From positions 744,001 through 808,000 of the forward strand of contig OZ220688.1 of the NCBI GenBank assembly GCA_965116445.1: 64,000 nucleotides of DNA, written 5' to 3'. Under the pieces are notes generated by a model. The model was not told the DNA's origin. It saw only the letters and a program-made list of their open reading frames with translations, and made no database searches. The position numbers were made by a program, and so were the translations under genes. Position 1 is the stretch's first letter; each line of letters starts with the position of its first letter. This document shows positions 8,101 through 18,968 of the stretch, piece by piece. This DNA comes from Multivorans sp965116445. Its GTDB lineage: Bacteria; Acidobacteriota; Thermoanaerobaculia; Multivoradales; Multivoraceae.

Positions 8101-10148
8101 AGGACTTCGAGGCGCCCGGGGACGCGGACAGGGACAACGTCTACGAGGTCACGGTCCGGCTGGCGGACGAGGAGGGCAACTTCGCCGAGAAGGCGATCAC
8201 GGTGACCGTGGCGGACGTGAACGAGACGCCGCAGAAGCCGTCGGTCACTCTCGGGGCGCAGCCTTCGTCGATTCGGGAGGGGGCTACGTCGACGGTGACG
8301 GCCACCCTGTCGTCGACGCTCTCGCAGTCCGTGACGATTCCGCTGACGGTGGGCGGGACGGCCCGGAGCGCCGACTTCACGCTCTCGTCGAGCATCACGA
8401 TTCCGGCGAACACGTTGTCCGCCTCCGTGTCGCTTTCGGCGCAGACGGACACGGACACCACCGCGAGCGAGACGGTCACGGTGGCGCTTGACACCGGGAA
8501 CCTGCCGTCCGCCGTGCGGGCGGGGAGTCCGGCGAGCGTGACCGTGACGATCCTGGACGGTACGCCGAAGGTGAACCTGAAGGTGTCTCCGAATCCAGTC
8601 ACGGAGGGTTCGAGTGCGACCGTCACGGTGGAACTGACGAGATCGTGGGGAAGTTCGCTGACATTTGCCCTTGTGACCGCGCCGACCGGTTCGGCGCCGG
8701 CCGGGCCGTCTGACTACACGGCCGTCGGCAGCATCACGGTGAACGCGGGGCGGACGTCCGCCACGGGTTCGCTCGCCACGACGGAGGATGCGGACCGCGA
8801 CGACGAGACGCTTCGGGTGGCGTTGCCGTCCGTGCTTCCGTCGGGCGTCGTCGCGGGAATCGACTCGAGCGTCACGGTCACGATCGCGGACCGGACGCCG
8901 CAGCCACAGAAGCCGTCCGTGAGTCTGGGCGTTTCGCCGAGTTCGGTGGCGGAGGGGTCGAGTACTTTCGTGACGGCGAGGTTGAGTGCGACGCTGAGCT
9001 CGGCGGTGACGATGCCACTGACAGCGACTCGCGACACGGCGGAGGCGGGTGACTTTGACAATCCCTCGCCGATCACGATTTCCGCCGGTTCCCGGTCGGG
9101 TACGACGCCGCTGGTCACGCGGGTCGATTCGGACCGGGACGACGAGGTGTTCACCGTGGCGCTGGGCGCTCTGCCAAGCGAGGTCCGGCGAGGTTCCCCG
9201 AGCAGCGCAAGGGTCACGATTACCGACACGACGCCAGCGCCGGGGCCGCCACCTGGTCCACCGCCTGGTCCGGCGCCCGGTCCGCCGCCTGGTCCGCCCG
9301 GGCCTGGCCCCGGGCCGCCGCCGGGTCCCCCCGGCCCGCCGCCCCCGGGTGGTGGCGGTGGCGGTCCTCCGCCTCCCGGCCCTCCAGCTCCGCCTCCCGG
9401 TCCTCCGCCTCCCGGCCCTCCACCTCCCGGCCCTCCACCTCCACCTCCGCCTCCCGGCCCTCCGCCTCCACCCCCACCCCCACCCCCAACTCCGCCTCCG
9501 AGCGGTCCACCGCAAGCGACGTTCCTCGTGGACGTGGTCTGCCCGGAGGAGCTCTGCCGCGTACTGACCGGCCAGCCGGTGCGGTTCGCCGATACGAGCA
9601 CGGGAGGCGTGACCCTGCGTCGCTGGCATCTGGGCGACGGCCGGACCTCTCGCAGCGCGAATCCGACCGTGCGGTGGGCTGCGCCCGGCTTCTACGACGT
9701 GACGCTCGTCGTGAGCGGCGCGGGCCAGGAGTCGGTTGCGTCGCGGACGTTCCTGGTGGAGGCCGCGGAGCCCCTGGGGACTTGCGAGGCGGATGCGTCG
9801 ACTCGTTGTCTGGGGCAAACGCGCTTCGCGGTGGACGTGACCTGGCGGACGGCTCACGGCGCTTCCGGCGGGGGTACGGTGGTTCCGGCGGGCACGGACG
9901 ATTCCGCCCTCTTCCGGTTCTTCGACGGGTCGAACTGGGAGGTCCTGGTCAAGGTGCTGGACGGTTGCGAGCATAACGGTCACGTCTGGGTGTTCGCTGC
10001 GGCGACGACGGACCTGGGCTACGAGATCCGTGTGGCCGACACGGCGGCCGACGCCGGTCAGCCGGAGAAGACGTACTCGAACGAACCGGGCAGCCCCGCG
10101 GCGGCGGTCACCGACCTGACCGCCTTCCCCGACGCCTGCGCCCGGTGA
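5151..10148 (+). CDS. Secreted multidomain zinc metalloprotease with cadherin-like, Calx-beta and PKD modules
   Basis: The protein has 1665 residues. GTG at 5151 is the only usable start, because an in-frame TAG lies 12 nt upstream and the signal peptide follows at once (residues 1-25, LILGVLVAAAATARADD). Residues ~230-470 form a reprolysin-like metallopeptidase: HELGHNLGLQHD at 362-373 supplies three zinc ligands and the Glu base, and YTIMAYST at 414-421 is the Met-turn. Then come an Ig-like segment, three cadherin-like repeats each ending near DFENxxDxDGDN, and three Calx-beta repeats (for example SVTLGAQPSSIREGATS). A Pro/Gly-only linker covers ~1362-1450. A PKD domain follows (WHLGDGRTSRSANPTVRW), then a C-terminal module with paired Cys (VLDGCEHNGHVWVFAA) common in secreted proteins of related bacteria. 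It probably degrades extracellular protein; the substrate is unknown. Confidence 0.9.
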   Translation: MTASTGSRAWLILGVLVAAAATARADDLFLPVDSPAATIPGGPESAPAAAGAAPTFGPVAPILRQRLARIDRGLLDRVRVAAASGTAGAGLLDLNLFDDARFRVTDLATAPSSAGFAITGDLEGVPHGTVAIVVNGEQIAGSVRTPTAWYQVRRAEGGHVVIRQIDESALPEGAEPLEPPPGAGGPPPAAPPPGAAPLASLSPGFGRPAARGVAADVPFVPSPQTQAAEIDVLVVYTPFALLREGGIAEMDTTIDLWFTEVNKMFADSGARVSIRPALVAEVVGYEEGGGTLDLSRLVLPRDGHMDEVHALRDAVGADVVHLVEGEASYCGIAYVMKVVEPSFADLAFGATNVICGSRTFAHELGHNLGLQHDRYQRNLERLSDFENLPHVHSYGYTNHRLLRDAAAPASASWYTIMAYSTMCLHMNASGCGRAAYFSTPDLVTAAGDPLGVPATADSSLITGPADAVTTINLTAPVVAAFRGPPTAAPAVAWVRRTTEDDAYGFGPGPWGYTLTDTLGWRVAFTKDVRNVSAADFVLTGSGFGAPTLTVTARGSSQRAYDVVASGGALADFDGEVGLGFASGQDIEDLSGTALPSTWPAAAELTYTVDNSAPVPTISPTTADALPIHLTVTWNEPVRWLTPAASTVSSDIGFTWHEPTSDTVFTATVDVLNFANIITVPLKITIPSGGAADRLLQLNEETTGWIDLERHFVDPNLSVTGFTDDWVEENAVWTSANPSLGGSPVGTISWSLEARDSGFSIDTATGVVTLAPRDFENALDGDGDNVYEATVIGADSNGDFASGSFAVTVRNVTETRSFEIAGFSPRKLPERRALRLRPELEGSWVVRGGARVVEDGPVGDVTWSLFGPDASHFTWSAGKLEFAAKDFENPVSADGDNDYQVSLTGTDEDGNSVTEGMIVRIVDALPRPLELLSPSSATVNENAAWTGGAPRFQGRPLGATTVTKSGADAALFRLDSLKNLSLPAQDFEAPGDADRDNVYEVTVRLADEEGNFAEKAITVTVADVNETPQKPSVTLGAQPSSIREGATSTVTATLSSTLSQSVTIPLTVGGTARSADFTLSSSITIPANTLSASVSLSAQTDTDTTASETVTVALDTGNLPSAVRAGSPASVTVTILDGTPKVNLKVSPNPVTEGSSATVTVELTRSWGSSLTFALVTAPTGSAPAGPSDYTAVGSITVNAGRTSATGSLATTEDADRDDETLRVALPSVLPSGVVAGIDSSVTVTIADRTPQPQKPSVSLGVSPSSVAEGSSTFVTARLSATLSSAVTMPLTATRDTAEAGDFDNPSPITISAGSRSGTTPLVTRVDSDRDDEVFTVALGALPSEVRRGSPSSARVTITDTTPAPGPPPGPPPGPAPGPPPGPPGPGPGPPPGPPGPPPPGGGGGGPPPPGPPAPPPGPPPPGPPPPGPPPPPPPPGPPPPPPPPPPTPPPSGPPQATFLVDVVCPEELCRVLTGQPVRFADTSTGGVTLRRWHLGDGRTSRSANPTVRWAAPGFYDVTLVVSGAGQESVASRTFLVEAAEPLGTCEADASTRCLGQTRFAVDVTWRTAHGASGGGTVVPAGTDDSALFRFFDGSNWEVLVKVLDGCEHNGHVWVFAAATTDLGYEIRVADTAADAGQPEKTYSNEPGSPAAAVTDLTAFPDACAR

Positions 10149-10168
10149 CCGAAGCGTCGCTGGGTTTC

Positions 10169-10205
10169 GCGAGCCGAGGTCGGCCTTCATGCCGATGTAC
10201 CGCAG
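10169..10205 (-). pseudogene. Tiny amidohydrolase C-terminal remnant
   Basis: Read on the minus strand these bases encode RYIGMKADLGS, matching RYIGMEADLGS in the amidohydrolase gene 1.2 kb away (11414-11447, same orientation). About 33 of 35 bases agree. No other part of that gene is present here. I read it as debris from a duplicated or rearranged copy, although chance retention of a short repeat is possible. Confidence 0.4.
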
Positions 10206-10308
10206 TCGAGTCTGAGGGGACTTCGATGCGCGGCGTGATCGTTGCGTGCAAGGGCCGCAGTCGAGCCGTGCTTCGGAAGCGGTAGGCTTCACGGCGGAGA
10301 CAGCCCAA

Positions 10309-10623
10309 GTGGTAGATCAGGAGAAGCTCGACGAGGTCGTCCGTCGCATCGTGGAAGCGGTGGCGCCCGAGAAGATCATCCTGTTTGGCTCCGCGGCTCG
10401 GGGGGACGCCGGTTCGCACAGCGATTTGGACTTGCTGGTGATCAAGGAGGGGGCGGACCATTGGCAAGCGGCGACTCGCATCTACAGGAAGCTGGCCGGC
10501 GTGCGTGCCGCCGTCGATGCGGTGGTCGTGACGCCGCAGGACGTCGAGCGCTATGGCGACAGCCACGCGCTTGTGATTGCGCCCGCGCTACGCGAAGGCA
10601 AGGTGGTCTATGCAGCCGCCTGA
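10309..10623 (+). CDS. MNT-type minimal nucleotidyltransferase (antitoxin MntA-like)
   Basis: A protein of 104 residues if it starts at GTG 10309, which is preceded by GGCGGAGA at about 8 nt; a GTG at 10246 would add 21 residues. It carries the polymerase-beta-like signature FGSAARGD (G27, S28 of the GSx10DxD motif) followed by SDLDLL with D39 and D41 as metal ligands. It overlaps the downstream HEPN gene by 14 nt, the usual arrangement of HEPN/MNT (type VII) toxin-antitoxin modules. In characterised pairs the MNT protein AMPylates and silences the HEPN RNase. Function here is by homology and context. Confidence 0.85.
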   Translation: MVDQEKLDEVVRRIVEAVAPEKIILFGSAARGDAGSHSDLDLLVIKEGADHWQAATRIYRKLAGVRAAVDAVVVTPQDVERYGDSHALVIAPALREGKVVYAAA

Positions 10624-11011
10624 GCGCTTCGACCCCCAGGATCCCCGCGAGTGGCTGAATCGGGCGCGGAGCAATCTGGCGTTGGCCAGGAGGCGCGAGC
10701 CGGACGTCTACCTGGAGGACCTCTGTTTCGAGTGTCAACAGGCGGCCGAGAAAGCCCTGAAGGGGCTGATTCTGAGTCGTGGCGGCGAGTTTCCGTACAT
10801 CCACGACCTGGACATGCTGATGGCGCTTTTGGAGGACGCTGGCCTGGTCGTTCCGAGAGAGGCACGAAGGGCGGTGGACCTGACCGTCTATGCGGTGGCC
10901 GGACGCTATCCGGGTCCTGCACGGTCCATCACCGCGTCGGAGTACGAGACGGCGGTCGAGATTGCGGAGACCGTCGTCCGATGGGCCGAAACCGCATTGC
11001 GCAGCGGCTAG
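10610..11011 (+). CDS. HEPN-domain protein (toxin partner, HepT-like)
   Basis: A protein of 133 residues starting at ATG 10610 inside the end of the MNT gene, implying coupled translation. The helical HEPN core is recognisable: WLNRARSNLALARR, then CFECQQAAEKALKGLI, then YIHDLDMLMALL. In toxic HEPN RNases the active site is an Arg and His spaced RX4-6H. Here the nearest pair (SRGGEFPYIHD) has seven residues between R and H, so the canonical spacing is not met. It may be a COG2250-type HEPN protein with another role, or a toxin with shifted geometry. Confidence 0.8.
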   Translation: MQPPERFDPQDPREWLNRARSNLALARRREPDVYLEDLCFECQQAAEKALKGLILSRGGEFPYIHDLDMLMALLEDAGLVVPREARRAVDLTVYAVAGRYPGPARSITASEYETAVEIAETVVRWAETALRSG

Positions 11012-11041
11012 CAGCAAGGGTGACCGCACCAGGTCGACGAC

Positions 11042-11237
11042 ACGGTTGGAGTAGGCGAGCTCGATTCAGTGCGGGTCGACCAGGCGTTCATCGGCACCTA
11101 CACGAAGAGCCGGCCGGAGGAGGTCGCACCCCATGCCCTGGAGGACCTCGATCCGACGTTCGTGGAACGGGTGGGCTCAGGCGACGTGATCGTCTCCGGC
11201 TGGAACTGGGGCTGCGGCTCGAGCCGCGAGCAGGCCG

Positions 11238-11251
<14 letters not shown>
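11042..11251 (+). pseudogene. leuD-like fragment (isopropylmalate dehydratase small subunit), truncated
   Basis: This stretch encodes VDQAFIGTYTKSRPEEV, then ALEDLDPTFVERVGSGDVIV and SGWNWGCGSSREQAA. That is the N-terminal third of LeuD/homoaconitase small subunits, including the conserved GCGSSREQA. After this the frame degrades into the 3' end of the convergent amidohydrolase gene (stop at 11238), so the swivel-domain remainder is missing. No large subunit lies nearby. It is a non-functional relic joined to an unrelated gene end. Confidence 0.7.
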
Positions 11252-14525
<3,274 letters not shown>

Positions 14526-14561
14526 CCCGCGAGTCTACGACCCCGTAGCGGGTTCGGGCGC

Positions 14562-16763
14562 TCAAGGCTGCCAGAGATAGTTGAACTTGACGATCAGCTC
14601 GCGACGCGCCGTTTCCCTGGCCGTGAAGGTCGGTGCGGCCCAGTTGTGGTTGTAGACGACGAAGAGGTTGGCGCCGGGCTTGTAGATCCAGTTGAAGCGC
14701 ACGTTGACGCCCGCCAGTTGGGCCGCGTCGTTGTACTGGGCGAGCGTGTTGAGCCGCAGGTCCGGGCTGAACGCCGCATCGAGGCGGACGGTGTAGATCG
14801 TGGCGGTGAAGTCGCCCTGGGGCAGCATGACGTCGTTGTAGTTCCACTGGAACTCGGTCAGCAGGTGGCGGGAAAGGCGAACGAAACTCGACAGGACGTA
14901 GCTCCGGCGGTCGCCGCCGAAGAACTCGCCGACGTTGATGTTGCCGCGCCAGGCGAGCCGCCGTCCCTGGTTGGAGAATCCCCGCAGGAAGATCGAATCG
15001 AACTCGTACAGGCCCGCGGGGATCAAGATTCCGGGGCGGATTTCGAAGGGCTCGAAGAGTTGCTCGACGTCGTTGACCAGGGCCAGGCGAAACCGGTCGT
15101 CGCCGGTCGTGCGCATGCCGATGGGCGCGAAGAGGAGCTTGCGGCTCTCCACCCGGCCGAGGCTCTCGCGCTCGAAGTAGTCGAGCTCGGCCTCGACCGT
15201 GATGCTGCGGACGATGCCGCGGTTGACGCGCGGTTCCCAGCGCACTCTCGGGTTGTAGCGACGGAAGTCCCGGCGGAGGAGAAAGCCGGAGCCGGGCTGG
15301 AAGCCGGACTGGGCCTCCATCAGATCTACGTTGGCGCGCAGGCTTCGGGATGTGTAGCTGTAGCCCGTGCCGACGGCGCCTGTGTCGCCACTCTGTCCCT
15401 CATCATCGCTGCCGGCCCCGAAGATGTAGAAGGCGGACTGCCGGTTCGGCTTGTAGTCGAGATCGACGCCGTAGAGCCGGTTCATCGTGCCGCCGCTCGG
15501 GTCGAGTTCGGTGTAGATCATGCCCACACTGGATCGTTCCCCGAGATCGCGCTTGAGCCGGAAGACGCTGTGCTGGGTGGCGGCGGCCGCGGACCTGCCC
15601 TCCGCCGCAGTGGCCTCGGTCCCCACGGTCAGCAGGCCGAGGTTCCAGGCGCCGGCCCGCCCGGTGAGACGGGCGCCGAGATCGATGGGCACCTCTTCGC
15701 CACGATCGAGACCGATGCGCCTCGAAAAGAAGGCCTTCATCAGGGGGGGCTGCATGCCTCCCGGACTCGGCGGACCGAACTCGAAGATGCCGGCGTTCTC
15801 CAGGAAGAACTCCCGCTTCTCGGGAAAGAAGAGGGAGAAGCGGGTCAGGTTGACCTGCTGCTGGTCGACCTCCACCTGGGCGAAATCCGTGTTGTACGTG
15901 AGATCGAGCGTCAACGACCTAGTCAGCCCCCACTTCAGGTCGATTCCACCGTCGATGTCGTCGAGCGTCCCACTTGTCGGGGCGCGAGGCTCTTCCGCGG
16001 CGGAGGCGAGCACGAAGGGCTTGACGTCGAGCCGTCTCCCGGGCTTGACGCCGGAGATGCCGGTGAGGTCGCCGGCGAGCGAGACCCAGTGGGCCGCATA
16101 CATGCGGCTGACGGCGCGCGGGCCGATCTCGCGCCCGACCGGCGCCCAGTAGCTCTCTTCGTTCGTCCGGCGCACGACCCGGCGGACGTTCAGCCCCCAG
16201 GTGCTCGCCGCAGGGTCGAAGCGCAGGGTCGAGAAGGGGATCGCGACCTCGGCCTGCCAACCCGCCGCGGTCGTGCGAGCCGTGGCCCTCCAGACACCGT
16301 TCCACTCGATGTTCTGGTCCTTGCCCTCTTCGGTGACCAGCGAGTCCGTGCGGGCGCCGAGCGGGTTGACCTCGAAGGTGAAGCTGTTGCGCTGGTCGTG
16401 AAAGGTGTCAAGCACGATGGCCAGCGAGTCGTCGTTGCGGCCATGGTCCGAGTCGCGCTGGAGTTCTCTGGCGGCGATGGCCTCCGGCTGCGAGTCGAAG
16501 GCGCGTACTCCGAAGTAGAGGACCGTATCCGTGTAGACGACGGAGAACTCGGTTTGCTGCGCGGCCGGGCGGTTGTCCTCCGGCTCGCGGGCGGTGAAAC
16601 CGGAGGCGACGGGCGCCTGATCCCAGGCGGCTTCGTCGAGCACGCCGTCGACGCGAATCGAAGTGTCGATGCGGAGTGCCTCGATGGTCGGCCGGGGGCT
16701 GGTGCTCGTCTGGGCGGCGGCGGGGGAGTGCAGGAGGCCGAGGGCGAGCAGGAGTGCGGCCAC
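14562..16763 (-). CDS. CBM9-like / DUF5916 outer-membrane protein
   Basis: A protein of 733 residues from GTG 16763, where the signal peptide begins (VAALLLALGLLHSPAAAQ); in-frame sequence further upstream is an intergenic repeat and not coding. Residues ~25-210 resemble a carbohydrate-binding family 9 domain (IRVDGVLDEAAWDQA, SFTFEVNPLGARTDS). The rest has the DUF5916 signature (FSLFFPEKREFFLENAG) followed by alternating beta strands ending in FNYLWQP, a beta-barrel-type C-terminal aromatic. It probably resides in the outer membrane. Related proteins often lie beside TolB/amidohydrolase exporters or peptidases; transport or polymer binding is inferred. Confidence 0.85.
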   Translation of the reverse strand: MAALLLALGLLHSPAAAQTSTSPRPTIEALRIDTSIRVDGVLDEAAWDQAPVASGFTAREPEDNRPAAQQTEFSVVYTDTVLYFGVRAFDSQPEAIAARELQRDSDHGRNDDSLAIVLDTFHDQRNSFTFEVNPLGARTDSLVTEEGKDQNIEWNGVWRATARTTAAGWQAEVAIPFSTLRFDPAASTWGLNVRRVVRRTNEESYWAPVGREIGPRAVSRMYAAHWVSLAGDLTGISGVKPGRRLDVKPFVLASAAEEPRAPTSGTLDDIDGGIDLKWGLTRSLTLDLTYNTDFAQVEVDQQQVNLTRFSLFFPEKREFFLENAGIFEFGPPSPGGMQPPLMKAFFSRRIGLDRGEEVPIDLGARLTGRAGAWNLGLLTVGTEATAAEGRSAAAATQHSVFRLKRDLGERSSVGMIYTELDPSGGTMNRLYGVDLDYKPNRQSAFYIFGAGSDDEGQSGDTGAVGTGYSYTSRSLRANVDLMEAQSGFQPGSGFLLRRDFRRYNPRVRWEPRVNRGIVRSITVEAELDYFERESLGRVESRKLLFAPIGMRTTGDDRFRLALVNDVEQLFEPFEIRPGILIPAGLYEFDSIFLRGFSNQGRRLAWRGNINVGEFFGGDRRSYVLSSFVRLSRHLLTEFQWNYNDVMLPQGDFTATIYTVRLDAAFSPDLRLNTLAQYNDAAQLAGVNVRFNWIYKPGANLFVVYNHNWAAPTFTARETARRELIVKFNYLWQP

Positions 16764-16809
16764 GGGATGGTCGCCGCTTCGCGGCGCGTCTCTTCTCAGA
16801 AGCCGGCCA

Positions 16810-16900
16810 GAACCCGGGTGGCGCGGAACCGCGCCACCCGCGAACCAATCCGTGCGCCCGTCATCGGGCGCACGGATGGCAGTCCGGCGCACCCGGTCTT
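16810..16900 (+). repeat. Two-hairpin intergenic repeat, copy A
   Basis: Hairpin 1 is GGGTGGCGCGG/CCGCGCCACCC with an AA loop (16816-16839). Hairpin 2 is ATCCGTGCGCCCG/CGGGCGCACGGAT with loop TCAT (16848-16877). The linker contains GAACCA, and GCCGGCGCACCCGGTCT-like sequence follows. Copies lie at 43476-43563 and, inverted, at 39440-39505. The upstream GGTCGCCGCTTCGCGGCG (16769-16786) recurs at 23645. It sits between the TPP enzyme stop and the DUF5916 start. Confidence 0.75.
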
Positions 16901-16914
16901 TGCGGCGCAAGCTC

Positions 16915-18774
16915 CTAGACGGACCTGGTCCGCTCGTCGGCAAGCCGGAACTCCTGGTGCCAGTTGGAGTCGCCGCCGTCGCCCTTGCGGTCGACCACGA
17001 CGTCGATGACGAAGGGTTCGCCGGCGCGCGTGACCTCGATGCCGCGGCGGATCGCTGGTCGCAGGTCGGCGGCCGACTCGACGGTGACGCCGTCGACGCC
17101 CTGACTCCTGGCGAGGCCGGCGAAGTCGATGTCGGGATCGCCAAGGTGCATGCCGGTGTAGCGGTTGGCCGCCTTCATCTTGCCGTCGTAGCGGGCGTAG
17201 GCAAGGCGGACGGTCTGGTAGTTCCGGTTGTTCGTGACCACGGTGAGCACCGGCACGCCGTAGCGGGCCTGGGACCAGAAGCCGGAGGCGCTGTACATCA
17301 CCGAGCCGTCGCCGATGTTGCAGACCACCTGGCGGTCCGGCTGGCCGAGCTTGGCGCCGGTCGCCGCGCCGATTCCCCAGCCGAGGCCGGCGCCGGAGGT
17401 CGCGAGCCAGGTCTTCTCGTCGTCGCGGTGGCCGGTCGAGAAGAACTGGTTCGAGCCGCTCAGGTTCTCGCTGACGATGATCGCGTTCGGGTCGAGTTCC
17501 GTCTCGAGCACGTGTCCGAGTTCGTCGGCGTGGATCGGACTGTTGCCGACGTTCGCCGGGTCGAGCTGTGGCTGCCTGCGAGCGGAGTCGGGCCTGGAAG
17601 CGCGGATCTTCTCTCGCCGCTCCTCCGTCGTGAGCGATTCGACCGCCTCGACCAAGGCCTCGGTGGCGAGCTTCGTGTTCGCGACGACCGCGCGTCCGAA
17701 CGGCCGGTCGCCGCCGATCGCGCTCGTGTTCAGGCCGATCCAGGCGCTCTGCGAGCCTTCGGCATCGGGGCCGGCGGCGGCCGTGCCGCCGATGTCGCCG
17801 ACGCCGATGCGGAGCACGAAGTCGCGATCCCGGCTGCTGTAGCCGCCGGCGTAGAGCGGATGCATCCGCGGGAAACTGTGGAAAGGCCAGTTCACGTCGG
17901 CCACCTGTACCTGGAGAAGCTCGGCCAGTTCCAGGACCGCCTGCTGGGCACCGGCCTTGCTGACCTCGTCGCCGACGTGGATGACGGGCGCCTCCGCCTC
18001 TATCAGCATCCGCGCCACCGCCTCGATGTCCTCGTCGCGGGCCGGAATGTCGTCCGGGATGACGAAGGATGCGCGGTCGTGGATCGCGGCGCTGACCCCC
18101 TTGGCCTCGAGGGCGTGGTTGGCCAGAGCGAGGTAGGTCGGACCGCCGGGCGAGGTGGTGGCCACCTTGTAGGCACGGCGCAGCATGACCGGGATCGAGC
18201 CGGGGTCACGGGTCTCCCAGGACATCTTCGTGAACTGCCGGTTCACGTCTTTCTGGTCGAAGCCGGGCCTGGGCCCCAGCAGCAGGTTGTCGTCCTGCAT
18301 CTCGTTGTCGAGCAGGCCGGCGGTCACGATCAGGGCGGAACCGTCGCGACTCGAGTTGTAGAGCTGGCCGGCGGACTGGGCCGTGCCCGCGATCACGTGG
18401 ACGTTGACCAGGGCCGGTTCGCCGGAGGCCTTGTGGTAGCCGTCGGCCATCGAGATGACGATGCCCTCGTGCAATCCCATGATGAGTTGCATGCCGGGCC
18501 GGTCCAGGAATGCGTCGAAGAAACCGACTTCGAACGAGCCGGGATTCGTGAACAGGAAGCGGGTGCCGGCCGCGGTCATCTGCTCGACCATCAACTCGCC
18601 GCCGGTGCCGGTTGCGGTGCGGCTTCCGGAGTCCGGATCGGCGTTCGCCGCGGCGGCGGCCGCGTTGGCCGTGGACTCGGCGATCGTGCCGGTGAAACCA
18701 AGCGCCGTCAGGGCCTGGATGAAGCCACGGCGGGAGAGATCGTTGCGGAGGAAGCGGTAGACCAGTTCGTTCAC
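16915..18774 (-). CDS. Tat-exported thiamine-diphosphate enzyme (acetolactate-synthase-like)
   Basis: A protein of 619 residues from GTG 18774, preceded by GGGAGGA at 5 nt. It begins with a twin-arginine signal (NDLSRRGFIQALTALGF, ending ESTANAAAAA), then the three-domain TPP-enzyme fold. The N-terminal Pyr domain has LHEGIVISMADGYHKASG, including the catalytic-type Glu. A central Rossmann domain follows. The C-terminal TPP domain has GDGSVMYSAS and VVTNNRNYQ, matching GDGx(24-27)N. The family covers acetolactate synthase, benzoylformate decarboxylase and similar 2-oxoacid enzymes; substrate unknown. A Tat signal on such an enzyme is unusual because TPP and FAD enzymes are normally cytoplasmic. 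Confidence 0.88.
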   Translation of the reverse strand: MNELVYRFLRNDLSRRGFIQALTALGFTGTIAESTANAAAAAANADPDSGSRTATGTGGELMVEQMTAAGTRFLFTNPGSFEVGFFDAFLDRPGMQLIMGLHEGIVISMADGYHKASGEPALVNVHVIAGTAQSAGQLYNSSRDGSALIVTAGLLDNEMQDDNLLLGPRPGFDQKDVNRQFTKMSWETRDPGSIPVMLRRAYKVATTSPGGPTYLALANHALEAKGVSAAIHDRASFVIPDDIPARDEDIEAVARMLIEAEAPVIHVGDEVSKAGAQQAVLELAELLQVQVADVNWPFHSFPRMHPLYAGGYSSRDRDFVLRIGVGDIGGTAAAGPDAEGSQSAWIGLNTSAIGGDRPFGRAVVANTKLATEALVEAVESLTTEERREKIRASRPDSARRQPQLDPANVGNSPIHADELGHVLETELDPNAIIVSENLSGSNQFFSTGHRDDEKTWLATSGAGLGWGIGAATGAKLGQPDRQVVCNIGDGSVMYSASGFWSQARYGVPVLTVVTNNRNYQTVRLAYARYDGKMKAANRYTGMHLGDPDIDFAGLARSQGVDGVTVESAADLRPAIRRGIEVTRAGEPFVIDVVVDRKGDGGDSNWHQEFRLADERTRSV

Positions 18775-18905
18775 GGTGTCCTCCCGGACTTGCGGCGGCG
18801 GGTCGGCCGGTTCTGGGCGCCAACGTTGCCGTGTTTTCGGTGTCGCCGAGCCTAACAGCGGGCTCCGTCCGCAACGGACTGTGATAAACTGCGCCAGCCA
18901 GAACG

Positions 18906-18967
18906 GGAGGGCCTCCACAACCGGAGGGCCTCCACAACCGGAGGGCCTCCACAACCGGAGGGCCTCC
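18906..18967 (+). repeat. 17-bp tandem repeat carrying GGAGG and CCTCC, leader of the next gene
   Basis: Four copies of GGAGGGCCTCC, spaced by ACAACC, give an exact 17-bp period. The last copy places GGAGG 7 nt before ATG 18969, so it is the ribosome-binding site. Each unit contains both the Shine-Dalgarno sequence and its complement, so units can pair with each other and hide the start. The same unit occurs twice at 35763-35796 before another secreted-protein gene. Confidence 0.8.
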
Positions 18968-18968
18968 A

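Noticed and set aside
7950..10292. 780-residue minus-strand frame
   Set aside because: Antisense of the Calx-beta/PKD part of the metalloprotease; Arg/Gly low complexity from the Pro-rich linker.
16764..17144. N-terminal extension of the DUF5916 protein
   Set aside because: It would read through the two-hairpin intergenic repeat and antisense of the TPP gene; the signal peptide starts at 16763.
18906..18967. Short tandem array considered as CRISPR
   Set aside because: Units are 17 bp with constant 6-bp spacers and end at a start codon; no cas genes. The 34-bp units at 23689 have no spacers either.
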